This document shows positions 1-8,162 of a stretch of 64,000 nt of DNA, one piece after another. The translations under genes and the position numbers were made by a program. The notes under the pieces were generated by a model that worked only from the letters and a program-made list of their open reading frames with translations, did not search any database and was not told the origin of the DNA. Each line of letters begins with the position of its first letter. Positions within the stretch are counted from its first letter, which is position 1. Source of the DNA: Thermodesulfobacterium sp. (GTDB lineage Bacteria; Desulfobacterota; Thermodesulfobacteria; Thermodesulfobacteriales; Thermodesulfobacteriaceae); NCBI GenBank assembly GCA_017656385.1, contig JACDNX010000009.1:1-64000 (forward strand), given 5' to 3'.

Positions 1-781
1 GTCTAAAGCCAACCTGATAATTTCTTGAAAGAGCTCCTGTGCAAGTTAAAACAAGATCTCCCATTCCTGCAAGTCCATAAAATGTATAAAGGCTTCCTCC
101 GAGCTTTGTTCCCAAACGAATTATTTCTATAAGCCCTCTTGTTATAAGGCTTGCTCTGGCATTGAGTCCAAGCTCCAAACCATCACTAATTCCTGAAGCA
201 ATGGCAATTACATTTTTTAAAGCACCTGCTATTTCTACCCCTAAGGGGTCATCACTTCTATAAACTCTAAAATAAGGGACAGCTAAAAGTTCTTGCATCT
301 TTTTTGTCTCTTCTTCCTTTTCTCCTGCAAGCACAACTGCTGTGGGTAAACCTTTTGCCACCTCTTTAGCAAAAGAAGGACCTCCTAAAACAAAAATTTG
401 ACAATCGCAAGAAAGCTCTTCTTTTAAAATGATAAAAGGGGTCTTTTCTGTTTTTAAGTCTATACCTTTTATACCAGAAATATGGTAAGGCACTTTTTCT
501 GCAAATTTTCTATATTTTTTAACAACTTCCTTTAAGGCAAAAGAAGGAATGACCCATAAAACAGTTTTAGAATCTTTAAAAGCAATCTTTGGATCAAGGG
601 TTGCTTTAAGATTTTTGGTAAGTTTTATTCCTGGCAGATAAAAAGGATTTTCTTTTTCTCTGTTTATAGCCTCACAAACTACTTCTCTTCTCACAAGAAG
701 ATAGACATCTAAACCTTTTTCAGCTAAAATTTTTGCAAGAGCTGTTCCCCAGCTTCCTCCTCCTACAACCGTAACCTTCAT
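1..781 (-). CDS. gpsA: Glycerol-3-phosphate dehydrogenase [NAD(P)+], C-terminus cut by window edge
   Basis: Makes sn-glycerol 3-phosphate from dihydroxyacetone phosphate for phospholipid synthesis in the cytoplasm. Reading leftwards from the ATG at 779-781, the protein opens MKVTVVGGGSWGTAL, the Rossmann nucleotide-binding motif GxGxWG of GpsA. It continues with NPFYLPGIKL, GGPSFAKEVAKG, GALKNVIAIASGISDGLELG (containing the catalytic lysine) and GLAGMGDLVLTCTG, all diagnostic of the family. About 260 codons are visible of roughly 330 expected; the rest lies left of base 1. A hairpin separates it from the binding-protein gene upstream on the same strand. Confidence 0.95.
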   Translation of the reverse strand, partial: MKVTVVGGGSWGTALAKILAEKGLDVYLLVRREVVCEAINREKENPFYLPGIKLTKNLKATLDPKIAFKDSKTVLWVIPSFALKEVVKKYRKFAEKVPYHISGIKGIDLKTEKTPFIILKEELSCDCQIFVLGGPSFAKEVAKGLPTAVVLAGEKEEETKKMQELLAVPYFRVYRSDDPLGVEIAGALKNVIAIASGISDGLELGLNARASLITRGLIEIIRLGTKLGGSLYTFYGLAGMGDLVLTCTGALSRNYQVGFR

Positions 782-815
782 CTTTACCTCTTATTTTTTA
801 AAAATAATTCTAAAT

Positions 816-838
816 TATACCACTTCGGAAGTGGTATA
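816..838. terminator. Perfect 10-bp hairpin between gpsA and the upstream gene
   Basis: TATACCACTT and AAGTGGTATA form a perfect 10-bp inverted repeat with a 3-nt loop, 6 nt beyond the stop of the binding-protein gene and about 35 nt before gpsA. Read on the minus strand it is followed by an A/T-rich tail with several T runs but no clean U-tract. It could be a terminator of the binding-protein transcript or an mRNA-stabilising hairpin. Confidence 0.45.
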
Positions 839-843
839 TGGTT

Positions 844-2487
844 TTAAGGAATTAAATATTTTTGTAGCTTTTTTGGCACCCACCATTTTTCTATGTTATA
901 TCCAATTCCTATAGGAGCCGGTTTAATACCTCTAAATCTCTTGTGAATAGCCTCTAAACTCATAGGAATATATAAAAAAGTATAAGGCTGATCTTCTGCT
1001 AAAATCTCCTGAACTTTATAATAAATTTTTTTTCTTTTTTCTTTGTTCAAAGTATATCTTCCTTCTTCTAAAAGTCTATCAAGTTCAGGATTACAATAGC
1101 TTACAAAATTAAGTCCTGGAGGTTTTATCCTGGAAGAATGAAATATATCATACAAATCTGGATCAGGACCTGTTGCCCATCCAAGAATTACAGCCTCAAA
1201 CCTTCTTTTGTCAATAAACTGATGTATTAGAGTAGTCCACTCCATAACCCTTATATTAACTTTAATCCCTATTTTTAAAAGCTGTCTCTGGATAATCTGA
1301 GCTGCAAGAAGTCTGGCGAGATTCCCCTGGTTTACAAGTAAAGTAAATTCAAAGGGTCTTCCATCCTTTTCAAGAATACCGTCCTTACCTTTTCTAAATC
1401 CTTCTTCGTATAAAAGCTCAAGAGCTTTCTGGGGATTATAGGGACAAGTTTTTTCAATGCTTTTATTGTAAAACCAAGTATCGGGTTTATAAGGACCGTA
1501 GGCAGGGATTCCTTGTCCTAAAAGCGCCCCTTTTATTATTTCTTCTTTATTTATCGCATAGCACAAGGCCTTTCTTACCTTTTTTCTTTTAAAGAAAGGA
1601 TGTTTCAGATTGTAGCCAATGTAAGAAAAAGAAAAAGATGAATATTTATAAAGATTAAACTCACTTTTTAACCTGCCTTCTCTTTGAAGTTTTAAATACT
1701 GGAGGGGAGTAAGAGATATCCAATCAACACCACCTGATTTTAATTCCATAAAAAGAGTGGAAGGGTCAGGAATAATTCTGTAAATTATATAGTTCAAATA
1801 GGGTCTCCCTTTATAATAAAGAGGATTGTATCTTAAAATTATTTCCTGCTGAGTTTTCCATCTCTGCAGTTTAAAAGGTCCGTTTCCAACCGGATTTCTT
1901 CCAAAAACATTTCTCAAGTAATCTAAGCTTTTTCCCTCAAGGATATGCTTTGGTAATACCACCAAATTTCCCCATGAGGAAAGAGCAAGAGCAAAGGGTC
2001 TTTTATAAGTCACTTTAAAGGTGTAGGAATCAATAATTTTAAATTCTTTAACCTCTAAAAATTCACTTGCATAAGGAGATGGAATCTCAGAAGAAGTTAT
2101 GAGCTTGAATCCAAAATAAACATCCTCTGCTGTAACCTCTACACCATCTTCCCACTTAACCCCTTTCTTCAGATGAAAAATAATAGTTTTTTGATCAGGA
2201 GATATTTCAAATCTTTCTGCTAAATCACCAACTATTTTAAGATCAGGTGCATACTTTACTACACCCAAAAAGATATGTCCTGCGACTTCATGGCTCATTA
2301 CATCAGTTGCTATCATAGGAATAAATATGCTTGCATCAGCTATAGAACCTATTACCAGAGCATCTCCATAATCGGGCTTGGTGGGAAATTTTTTTCTTTC
2401 TTCAGAAACAGCAACTTTTATAATACATAGAATACATAAAAAAATTAATGTTAAAATAATTGGTTTTGATTTAAATCTCATTTTCAC
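844..2487 (-). CDS. ABC transporter substrate-binding protein, family 5 (oligopeptide/nickel type)
   Basis: A 547-residue exported solute-binding protein of the SBP_bac_5 (DppA/OppA/NikA) family. Residues about 9-27 are a hydrophobic signal segment followed by a mature start near SEERKKF. Family landmarks are visible: the FHLKKGVKWEDGVEVTAEDVYFGFK block near residue 105, GNGPFKLQRW near 220, KVRKALCYAINKEEII near 320, and the C-terminal VSYCNPELDRLLEEGR block. No permease or ATPase gene lies beside it, so the transporter partners must be elsewhere. The ligand (peptide, nickel or other) cannot be read from the sequence. Its start overlaps the stop of the psiE-like gene by 4 nt. Confidence 0.85.
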   Translation of the reverse strand: MKMRFKSKPIILTLIFLCILCIIKVAVSEERKKFPTKPDYGDALVIGSIADASIFIPMIATDVMSHEVAGHIFLGVVKYAPDLKIVGDLAERFEISPDQKTIIFHLKKGVKWEDGVEVTAEDVYFGFKLITSSEIPSPYASEFLEVKEFKIIDSYTFKVTYKRPFALALSSWGNLVVLPKHILEGKSLDYLRNVFGRNPVGNGPFKLQRWKTQQEIILRYNPLYYKGRPYLNYIIYRIIPDPSTLFMELKSGGVDWISLTPLQYLKLQREGRLKSEFNLYKYSSFSFSYIGYNLKHPFFKRKKVRKALCYAINKEEIIKGALLGQGIPAYGPYKPDTWFYNKSIEKTCPYNPQKALELLYEEGFRKGKDGILEKDGRPFEFTLLVNQGNLARLLAAQIIQRQLLKIGIKVNIRVMEWTTLIHQFIDKRRFEAVILGWATGPDPDLYDIFHSSRIKPPGLNFVSYCNPELDRLLEEGRYTLNKEKRKKIYYKVQEILAEDQPYTFLYIPMSLEAIHKRFRGIKPAPIGIGYNIEKWWVPKKLQKYLIP

Positions 2488-2954
2488 CTACTTTGGTTTA
2501 TTTTTGATAAAACCTTATCAGGTCTGTAAATAATAGACAAAGTTCTTGCAAACACCACAATTATTATTCCGGCACACCACAAGAATACTTCCAGACCTGA
2601 AAGCGTTGACTCAAACAAATGAATCATAAATTCTCTTATTATAAATGCTATAAGAACCTCTAAGACAATTTCAATCCTTACCCTCTCATACTCAAAATAA
2701 TCTACAAATGCTCTTATAAGCTCAAGAACTACTATAAGTGTTAAGACATTGGTGACCAGATCCTTAAAACTCGCCCTCACTGTAGTTTCTGTAAAAATCA
2801 TGCTTAAACTTTCTACAGTTTTTAATATTCCTATGAATAAACTAAAGATTAAAATACAAATTGCTATATTAAAAGAAACTTTTATTACTCCTTTGTAAAA
2901 ATTCAGAATAAGAATTTGCAACAATTCTAACCGATTTTTTTTTAGATAACTCAC
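2484..2954 (-). CDS. PsiE-like four-helix membrane protein
   Basis: A 156-residue integral membrane protein with about four hydrophobic helices (near residues 24-44, 63-83, 94-113 and 120-140). The pattern of an N-terminal helix, the charged DYFEYERVRIEIVLEVLIAFIIREFMIHLFE stretch split between helices, and a final helix resembles the phosphate-starvation-inducible PsiE family. PsiE has no established biochemical activity. The gene overlaps both neighbours by 4 nt, so it is co-transcribed with thpR upstream and the binding protein downstream. Confidence 0.6.
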   Translation of the reverse strand: MSYLKKNRLELLQILILNFYKGVIKVSFNIAICILIFSLFIGILKTVESLSMIFTETTVRASFKDLVTNVLTLIVVLELIRAFVDYFEYERVRIEIVLEVLIAFIIREFMIHLFESTLSGLEVFLWCAGIIIVVFARTLSIIYRPDKVLSKINQSR

Positions 2955-3526
2955 TCATTTTTTAACTTTACTTTATAAAGAGGTCTATAAACAGGCCCTT
3001 TCGAGGATAGAATGCTTTCAAAAAAGATAAGTTCGTTTACCTTAAAAGTAAAGCCTTTAATGGCTTTTGCCTTTTCTGAAATCTGCTCTAAATAAGAATT
3101 AAAACTTTTTAAATCTCCTATTGTTTTTACTCTAAAGAGGGTAATATGCGGATGAAAATCTTTTTCTTCACCTAACTTAAATTTTTTAAAAATCTTTTTA
3201 AGTGCTCTGTGAAGTTCAAAGAGCGTGTTATCATGTGTATTTATTCCTATCCAAACTACACGTGGAGTTTTCTTCTGAGGGAAAAAACCTACTTCATTTA
3301 GTGAAAGCTGAAAAGAATTATGTTCTTGTGCTGACTTTTGAGTTTCTTTAAACAGCTTTTCAAGAAGTGTTTCCTTAATGTTTCCAAAAAATTTCAGAGT
3401 AATATGAAAATTTTCTTCTTCAACCCATTTTATTTTGATATCCTTTGGGATATCAATTTTGCCAAGGTTAGAAAGTTTTTTCTTTAATTCCTGTGGCAAA
3501 TCTATAGCTAAAAAAGCCCTCACCAT
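2951..3526 (-). CDS. thpR: RNA 2',3'-cyclic phosphodiesterase (2H family)
   Basis: A 191-residue 2H phosphoesterase of the ThpR/LigT group, which opens 2',3'-cyclic phosphates on RNA ends. Both catalytic H-x-T/S-x motifs are present: FHITLKFFG near residue 41 and FHPHITLFR near residue 124. Length and the MVRAFLAIDLP start fit the family. The first 59 nt overlap the 3' end of cinA in another frame, an unusually long overlap. The family can also act as a tRNA ligase in vitro; phosphodiesterase is the better-supported role. Confidence 0.88.
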   Translation of the reverse strand: MVRAFLAIDLPQELKKKLSNLGKIDIPKDIKIKWVEEENFHITLKFFGNIKETLLEKLFKETQKSAQEHNSFQLSLNEVGFFPQKKTPRVVWIGINTHDNTLFELHRALKKIFKKFKLGEEKDFHPHITLFRVKTIGDLKSFNSYLEQISEKAKAIKGFTFKVNELIFFESILSSKGPVYRPLYKVKLKNE

Positions 3527-4736
3527 AAAGAAGATACCTCCTCAAAATATCAAGTGATGTATAGCTTGCTAAGACCTGTATATGTTTTCTACTGCCTGAA
3601 AAGTTAAACCTAAAGGCTTTTACTTTATTCTGGAAAGAAAAGCCTATATAAACTGTTCCTACAGGATTTTCGGGTGTCCCACCTGTTGGGCCTGCAAAGC
3701 CAGTTATACTTAAAGCATAATCAACACCAGTTTTTTTCCTTACACCCTCTGCCATCTCTATGGCTACTTCAAAACTTACTACATCAAACTTTTTAATGGT
3801 TTCTGGATTTACTCCCAAAAGTTCAACTTTGCTTTCAGGACTGTAAGTGATAAAACCTCTATCAAAGTAAATAGAACTGCCAGAAACAGAAGTAATGAAA
3901 GAAGATAAAAGCCCACCTGTGCAGGACTCAGCTACAGCAAGCTTTTCTTTCCTCTTTTTAAGAAGTTCTCCTATAACTTCAGGCAATCCTTTGTCGGTTT
4001 CACTAACAAGGTGCAAGGAAAAATCTTCTTTCAACCTTTCTATAAAAATACTTATTTTTTTTTCCTCCTCCCCCTGCAAAATGAGCTTTAACTCTGGAAA
4101 TACCGGATAGTAACCTATTTTAACAGAGGATAAAAGATCCTCTGGAAAATTATTTATAACCTGATTAATATCTGTTTCATTTAGATCAAAAAATCTCAAA
4201 GTTTTAATAACTTGCTTTTTTACCTTTGATTTTAATTGCAGAAGCTTTGGAACAACTTCATTTTTCAAAAGAAATTCAAACTGGAAAGGGACTCCTGGAA
4301 GAAAAAAAAGAAGTTTATTTTTTATATTTAAAAGATATCCTGCTGAGGAAAAATCCTTAGATAGAGGAACAGCTCCTTCTGGCAAAAGAGCCATTTTTTT
4401 TGCTATGTCCTGAGAATCCTTATACTCTCTTGCAGAAAAAATAGCAGATAGGAAATTTTTGTTTTCTTTTAACCTTAAATTGAAAGCTTTTGCAACAGCT
4501 AAGTTAGTTAGATCATCATCTGTTGGACCAAGTCCCCCAGATACTATTAAAAAATCGTATTTATCTGTAAGATTTTCTAAACATTTAGTAATAGATTCCA
4601 CATTATCAGGAAGAATAACAATTTCACCAATCTCAAATCCATAAGATGTTAATATTTTTCCTGCAACAACACTATTTGTATTTTCAATAGCACCACAAAC
4701 AAGCTCATCACCAATAAAAATAAGAGCACCAGTCAT
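3468..4736 (-). CDS. cinA: CinA-family protein, MoCF-like domain plus NMN deamidase-like domain
   Basis: A 422-residue two-domain CinA protein. The N-terminal molybdopterin-binding-like half shows GALIFIGDELVCGAIENTNS and SGGLGPTDDDLT (residues about 3-80). The C-terminal half has LAVAESCTGGLLSSFITSVSGSS (near 270) and SITGFAGPTGGTPENPVGTVYIG (near 345), the nicotinamide-nucleotide amidase (PncC) signature. CinA proteins hydrolyse ADP-ribose and deamidate NMN in NAD recycling. The usual family end is near LDILRRYLL; here about 20 extra residues run into thpR. The start overlaps the pgpA stop by 4 nt. Confidence 0.92.
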   Translation of the reverse strand: MTGALIFIGDELVCGAIENTNSVVAGKILTSYGFEIGEIVILPDNVESITKCLENLTDKYDFLIVSGGLGPTDDDLTNLAVAKAFNLRLKENKNFLSAIFSAREYKDSQDIAKKMALLPEGAVPLSKDFSSAGYLLNIKNKLLFFLPGVPFQFEFLLKNEVVPKLLQLKSKVKKQVIKTLRFFDLNETDINQVINNFPEDLLSSVKIGYYPVFPELKLILQGEEEKKISIFIERLKEDFSLHLVSETDKGLPEVIGELLKKRKEKLAVAESCTGGLLSSFITSVSGSSIYFDRGFITYSPESKVELLGVNPETIKKFDVVSFEVAIEMAEGVRKKTGVDYALSITGFAGPTGGTPENPVGTVYIGFSFQNKVKAFRFNFSGSRKHIQVLASYTSLDILRRYLLYGEGFFSYRFATGIKEKTF

Positions 4737-5257
4737 TTTATTATTATATTTAAACCTAAATAGTCAACAATATATAGAAGAAAAGTTACAGAAAAATTGG
4801 TTAAAATACCTGCTATTATGTCATCAGCCATAATTCCCCATCCGTAAGGAAGTTTTTCGCTTTTTTTAAGAGGATAGGGTTTTTTGATGTCTATAAGTCT
4901 AAAAAGGAAAAAAGCAAGAACAAATTCAAGCAAAGTATGTTTACCTACTACACTTATCCACATCCCTGCAATTTCGTCTATTACTACAAAATCAGGGTCC
5001 TTTGTTTTTAAAAGTTTAGAAGTGATATCAGAGCTTATTATTCCCAAAATCGTTATCCCTAAGATTAATAGAAGCTGGTAATTTAAAGACAAATTTTTTA
5101 AAAACCAGAAAAAAATTAACCCTTCTAAGGATCCAAAAGTTCCTGGGCAAAGAGGAAGAAATCCTATTAATGCTCCTGAAGAAATAAAAACCCAGAGAAA
5201 ATTTTTGTAAAACTGGTTAAAAGGGAGGATTTTGGAATTCCCTTTCAAACTCATCAT
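4733..5257 (-). CDS. pgpA: Phosphatidylglycerophosphatase A
   Basis: Removes the terminal phosphate of phosphatidylglycerol phosphate at the inner membrane. The 174-residue protein has the PgpA landmarks PLCPGTFGSLEG (near residue 37) and DFVVIDEIAGMWIS (near 90), with hydrophobic helices between and after them and the conserved LPYGWGIMADDIIAG near residue 137. The chosen start overlaps the upstream lipoprotein gene by 41 nt, so a later start is possible, but the conserved region begins soon after. It belongs to the same tight minus-strand run as cinA. Confidence 0.9.
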   Translation of the reverse strand: MMSLKGNSKILPFNQFYKNFLWVFISSGALIGFLPLCPGTFGSLEGLIFFWFLKNLSLNYQLLLILGITILGIISSDITSKLLKTKDPDFVVIDEIAGMWISVVGKHTLLEFVLAFFLFRLIDIKKPYPLKKSEKLPYGWGIMADDIIAGILTNFSVTFLLYIVDYLGLNIIIK

Positions 5258-5807
5258 ACTCTTCCATCTCTATCAGATTTTTCAACTTCCATAAATAGAG
5301 CTTTATTTCAAGTCTTTTTTTTTCGGACTTAACGTTTTTGAGAACTCTTTGGGCTATTTTTTCCATTTTTTTGTATTTTTTTAAAGCTGAGGTTTTTAAA
5401 GTTTCTCGGTAAGCTTTAATATTTTCAAGAAGCTTTTTTGCCATAGAATTCACTTTTTTTAACTCTTTTTCAGCTGATTTGTAATATTTATTCTGATAAA
5501 GTTCTTTAGCCTTTTCCCAGGCATTTAAAACTCTTTCGTATTCATCTTTGAATATATCTTCAGCCTTATATGCTTTTAACTGGTTAATTAAATTTTTCGT
5601 TTCAGTGTAAAGTTTTTCTGGAGCTGGGGGCAAAGTAATATGTTTTTTTATAAAAGGAATTCTACTTAAAGAAACTTTTATCCTTTCTGATGCCTTTTCT
5701 TTAAATTCATAGAACGAAGATTTTAGAATTTCCAGATTTTTACAAGAACTCAGAAGAAAGAAAGCCATAAAAAGAATAACAATTTTTTTAAACCAGCTGT
5801 TTCTCAT
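5217..5807 (-). CDS. Predicted helical lipoprotein of unknown function
   Basis: A 196-residue protein with an N-terminal lipoprotein signal: charged start, hydrophobic stretch and lipobox LLSSC with the modifiable Cys near residue 22. The rest is rich in Lys and Glu and predicted strongly helical; the KAKELYQNKYYKSAEKELKKV stretch resembles the DUF4398/TPR-like helical repeats of small periplasmic lipoproteins. No catalytic motif is visible. It sits between a sugar-nucleotide-type epimerase and pgpA with overlaps on both sides, which suggests co-expression with envelope lipid genes. Confidence 0.6.
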   Translation of the reverse strand: MRNSWFKKIVILFMAFFLLSSCKNLEILKSSFYEFKEKASERIKVSLSRIPFIKKHITLPPAPEKLYTETKNLINQLKAYKAEDIFKDEYERVLNAWEKAKELYQNKYYKSAEKELKKVNSMAKKLLENIKAYRETLKTSALKKYKKMEKIAQRVLKNVKSEKKRLEIKLYLWKLKNLIEMEEYDEFEREFQNPPF

Positions 5808-6700
5808 TTTTTTAAAATTAGATTTTTTAAAGCATCTTTTATATTTTCAAATCTAAATTTAAAACCCAGCTCTAATAAATTTTTAGGATAAGCCTTTACG
5901 CTGTAAGTAATCACATTTGCCAACTCTCCAAAAAGAAGTCTCATAGCAAAAACAGGGGCAGGCAAAATAGTAGGTCTTTTTAATATACTTCCCAAAGTTT
6001 TGACAAACTCTTTATTAGTTACAGGATTTGGGGAAACTAAATTGTATATTCTTTCCTTTTGAGCTTTTATAAGAAAACCTATGGCTTGTGCAAGATCTTC
6101 TATATGTATCCACGAAAACCACTGATTACCTTTTCCGAGAGTGCCTCCAAGTCCTAACTTAAAAATTGGTAAAATTTTTGAAAGCATTCCCCCTTTCCCA
6201 AGAACAATACCAAATCTTGTAATAATTACTTTTGCACCTTTTTCTTTAGCTTTTTGAGCCTCTTTTTCCCATTCTATACAGGTTTTTGCTAAAAAATCAT
6301 CTCCAGGAGGGCTATCCTCTGTAAGTAAAGTGTCTCCCTTGTCTCCATAATATCCTATAGCTGAAGCATTAATAAGAATGCTATTTTCTTTTAAAAAAGA
6401 AACTACATTTTCTGTTGATTTAACTCTGCTTTCAAAAATAAGTCTTTTGTAGCTTTCGTTCCATCTGGAAAATATATTTTGTCCTGCCAGATTAATCACT
6501 ATATCAGCTTTACTTAAATATGTTTGCCACTCTCCCTTTTTTGTAGAATCTCCTAAAACTGGTTTGCAAAAAGAAGGCAGTCTTTTTGCCTTTTCTTTAC
6601 TTCTTACAAGAACATAAATTTCATAGCTTTCTTTATGAAGTAAAGGTAAGATATAACTTCCTATAAAACCTGTTCCACCCATAATGAAAACTTTTTTCAC
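5804..6700 (-). CDS. TIGR01777-type NAD-dependent epimerase/dehydratase (SDR, YfcH-like)
   Basis: A 298-residue extended short-chain dehydrogenase. MGGTGFIGSYIL (residues about 7-18) is the Rossmann GxxGxxG motif. The family-specific INASAIGYYGDKGD block (near 108) carries the catalytic Tyr region, and SWIHIEDLAQAIGFLI (near 196) and the C-terminal DUF1731-like end follow. The substrate of this family is unknown. The gene shares a 4-nt overlap with the lipoprotein gene downstream. Confidence 0.85.
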   Translation of the reverse strand: MKKVFIMGGTGFIGSYILPLLHKESYEIYVLVRSKEKAKRLPSFCKPVLGDSTKKGEWQTYLSKADIVINLAGQNIFSRWNESYKRLIFESRVKSTENVVSFLKENSILINASAIGYYGDKGDTLLTEDSPPGDDFLAKTCIEWEKEAQKAKEKGAKVIITRFGIVLGKGGMLSKILPIFKLGLGGTLGKGNQWFSWIHIEDLAQAIGFLIKAQKERIYNLVSPNPVTNKEFVKTLGSILKRPTILPAPVFAMRLLFGELANVITYSVKAYPKNLLELGFKFRFENIKDALKNLILKK

Positions 6701-6712
6701 AATCCCCCTCTA

Positions 6713-7726
6713 TTAAACCACACTTTCTCCCTTTGCGATTTGAGAAAGGGTATAAAGATTTGTTGATTTTCCTATTACGATAAGGTTATCTCCAGACTTT
6801 ATAATAGTGTTTGCTGAGGGATTAAATTCTATCTTTCCATCAGCTCGTTTTATTCCTATTATCATTACTCCCAGTTCTTGTCCAATTTTAGCTTCCTTTA
6901 AAGTTTTCCCTACGAGGCTTGATTTGTCAGATACTAAGATTTCCTCAATTTGAATGTCTCTAAATTCTGATCCCGTAGCAAATTCTAAAAAATCTATCAC
7001 ATTAGGTCTAAGAACACTTTGTGCTATTCTTAAACCACCTATGTGGTAGGGGCACACAGCTTTATTTGCTCCAGCCATTTTCAGTTTAATTCTTGCTTCT
7101 TCATCTGTTGCACGGGCAACTATAAAGATATTTGGATTTAAAAATCTTGCACTAATAACTACATAAAGATTTTCAGCATCAGAGGGCAAAAGAGAAATTA
7201 TTCCCTTTGCCCTCTCAATTCCTGCTTCTTTTAGCACTTCATCTTTGGTGGCATCCCCTACGATGTAAAGAAGATTTTCTTTGTCTTTTACATTTTCCTC
7301 AAATTTTTCAATTACTACAAAATCCACTTGATTTGCTTTGAATTCTTTACAAAGGATACTTCCCATTCTTCCATAACCACATACAATGTAATGATTTTTG
7401 AGAGTTGAAATTTCTTTTTTCATTTTCTTTTTTTTAAACACCTCCTTTATTTCTCCTTCTATTAAAATTTTTGCTCCTGTAGTCATGGCATAGGTAAACA
7501 CACCAAATCCACTAAAAATAAGTATTATAGTAAAAAGTTTCCCGGACTCACTTAAATCTTTCACTTCTCTAAAACCTACAGTTGCGACAGTAATCACCGT
7601 CATATAAAGAGCATTCAAAAAGTCTAAGTTTTCAATTGTCATGTAACCAATTGTTCCAAAAAAAAGAACCCCCAGAAATAAAATAAAAATGACTAAAATT
7701 TTCTTTTTTATGTAAAGCTCATTCAT
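6713..7726 (-). CDS. Two-TM potassium channel with cytoplasmic RCK (TrkA-N/TrkA-C) domains
   Basis: A 337-residue MthK-like channel. TM1 is at residues about 10-30, the pore loop carries TVITVATVGFREV (selectivity filter TVGF, near 50), and TM2 is near 65-87. The TrkA-N domain begins HYIVCGYGRMGSIL (near 113) with an NAD-binding Rossmann fold; a TrkA-C domain covers roughly 255-330 (IEEILVSDKSSLVGKTL). The filter reads GFRE rather than the common GYGD, so the residue after the filter is not Asp; K+ selectivity is inferred from the family. No operon partner; a small leader-like region lies upstream on the other strand. Confidence 0.87.
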   Translation of the reverse strand: MNELYIKKKILVIFILFLGVLFFGTIGYMTIENLDFLNALYMTVITVATVGFREVKDLSESGKLFTIILIFSGFGVFTYAMTTGAKILIEGEIKEVFKKKKMKKEISTLKNHYIVCGYGRMGSILCKEFKANQVDFVVIEKFEENVKDKENLLYIVGDATKDEVLKEAGIERAKGIISLLPSDAENLYVVISARFLNPNIFIVARATDEEARIKLKMAGANKAVCPYHIGGLRIAQSVLRPNVIDFLEFATGSEFRDIQIEEILVSDKSSLVGKTLKEAKIGQELGVMIIGIKRADGKIEFNPSANTIIKSGDNLIVIGKSTNLYTLSQIAKGESVV

Positions 7727-7921
7727 AACAGATTTTATAATAATAATATTTTTATAAATTTACAATAGAAAACTTTTGTTTTAATGTTTGTTTTTCTAAA
7801 GCTACTTGTATAATTTTACTTTCCGTTGATTTTCTTTTTTATGTGTTATTTTTGTGTAAAAGGAGGTGATTTTTGTGAGAAAAGCTACTCATAAAAAAGA
7901 AATCTTTCATCCCTATTTCTC

Positions 7922-7957
7922 CTCCTTTCTAAGTTAAATTCCTTAGAAAGGAGTTTA
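7922..7957 (+). terminator. 12-bp hairpin with T-rich tail
   Basis: CTCCTTTCTAAG (7922-7933) and CTTAGAAAGGAG (7942-7953) form a perfect 12-bp stem with an 8-nt loop, followed by TTTATTC. It looks like a factor-independent terminator for a short plus-strand transcript starting near 7820, although the T tract is short. Confidence 0.5.
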
Positions 7958-7960
7958 TTC

Positions 7961-8016
7961 CATATGTGACATTTCAAAATAGTAATTAAGTGTGACATTT
8001 TAAATTTGAAACCACA
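7961..8016 (+). repeat. 56-bp dispersed repeat, copy 1 (inverted relative to 60545-60600)
   Basis: This stretch runs from CATATG to ACCACA and contains TGTGACATTT twice (7965-7974 and 7991-8000). It recurs at 60545-60600 on the opposite strand with 54 of 56 bases identical. The similarity stops abruptly at both ends. Internally repeated TGTGACATT motifs resemble the terminal multiple repeats of IS21-like elements, so this could be a solo insertion-sequence end; that is inference. Confidence 0.75.
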
Positions 8017-8080
8017 AGACGCAAACAGGAGATTGACAAAATTTTAAGAATGATATAAACTTTATTTTATATTTCAAAAA

Positions 8081-8153
8081 GCCCCCATCGTCTAGTGGAC
8101 TAGGATACTGGCCTCTCACGCCAGAGACACGGGTTCGAATCCCGTTGGGGGCG
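8081..8153 (+). tRNA. tRNA-Glu (anticodon CTC)
   Basis: Cloverleaf: acceptor GCCCCCA pairs with TGGGGGC, the anticodon arm is CTGGC-CTCTCAC-GCCAG giving anticodon CTC, and the T arm is CGGGTTCGAATCCCG. The discriminator base is G. CCA is not encoded. It reads glutamate codon GAG. A protein gene starts only 9 nt after its 3' end on the same strand. Confidence 0.97.
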
Positions 8154-8162
8154 CTTTAAAAC

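Larger units (their letters stand above)
7727..8080. other. Intergenic region: promoter-like site, 20-codon leader ORF with perfect Shine-Dalgarno, hairpin
   Basis: On the plus strand a TATAAT lies at 7809-7814. AGGAGGTGAT at 7861-7870 matches the full anti-Shine-Dalgarno complement and sits 4 nt before GTG at 7875; that frame runs 20 codons to TAA at 7935-7937. A hairpin overlaps the ORF end (listed separately). The segment CCTCCTTT at 7921-7928 can pair either with the hairpin's other arm or with AAAGGAGG at 7859-7866, so two exclusive folds are possible. No larger gene follows except tRNA-Glu. It may be a leader peptide relic, a small RNA or the remains of a mobile element. Confidence 0.3.

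Noticed and set aside
4954-4962. Perfect DnaA box TTATCCACA
   Set aside because: A single copy inside the pgpA coding sequence with no cluster or AT-rich unwinding region around it.
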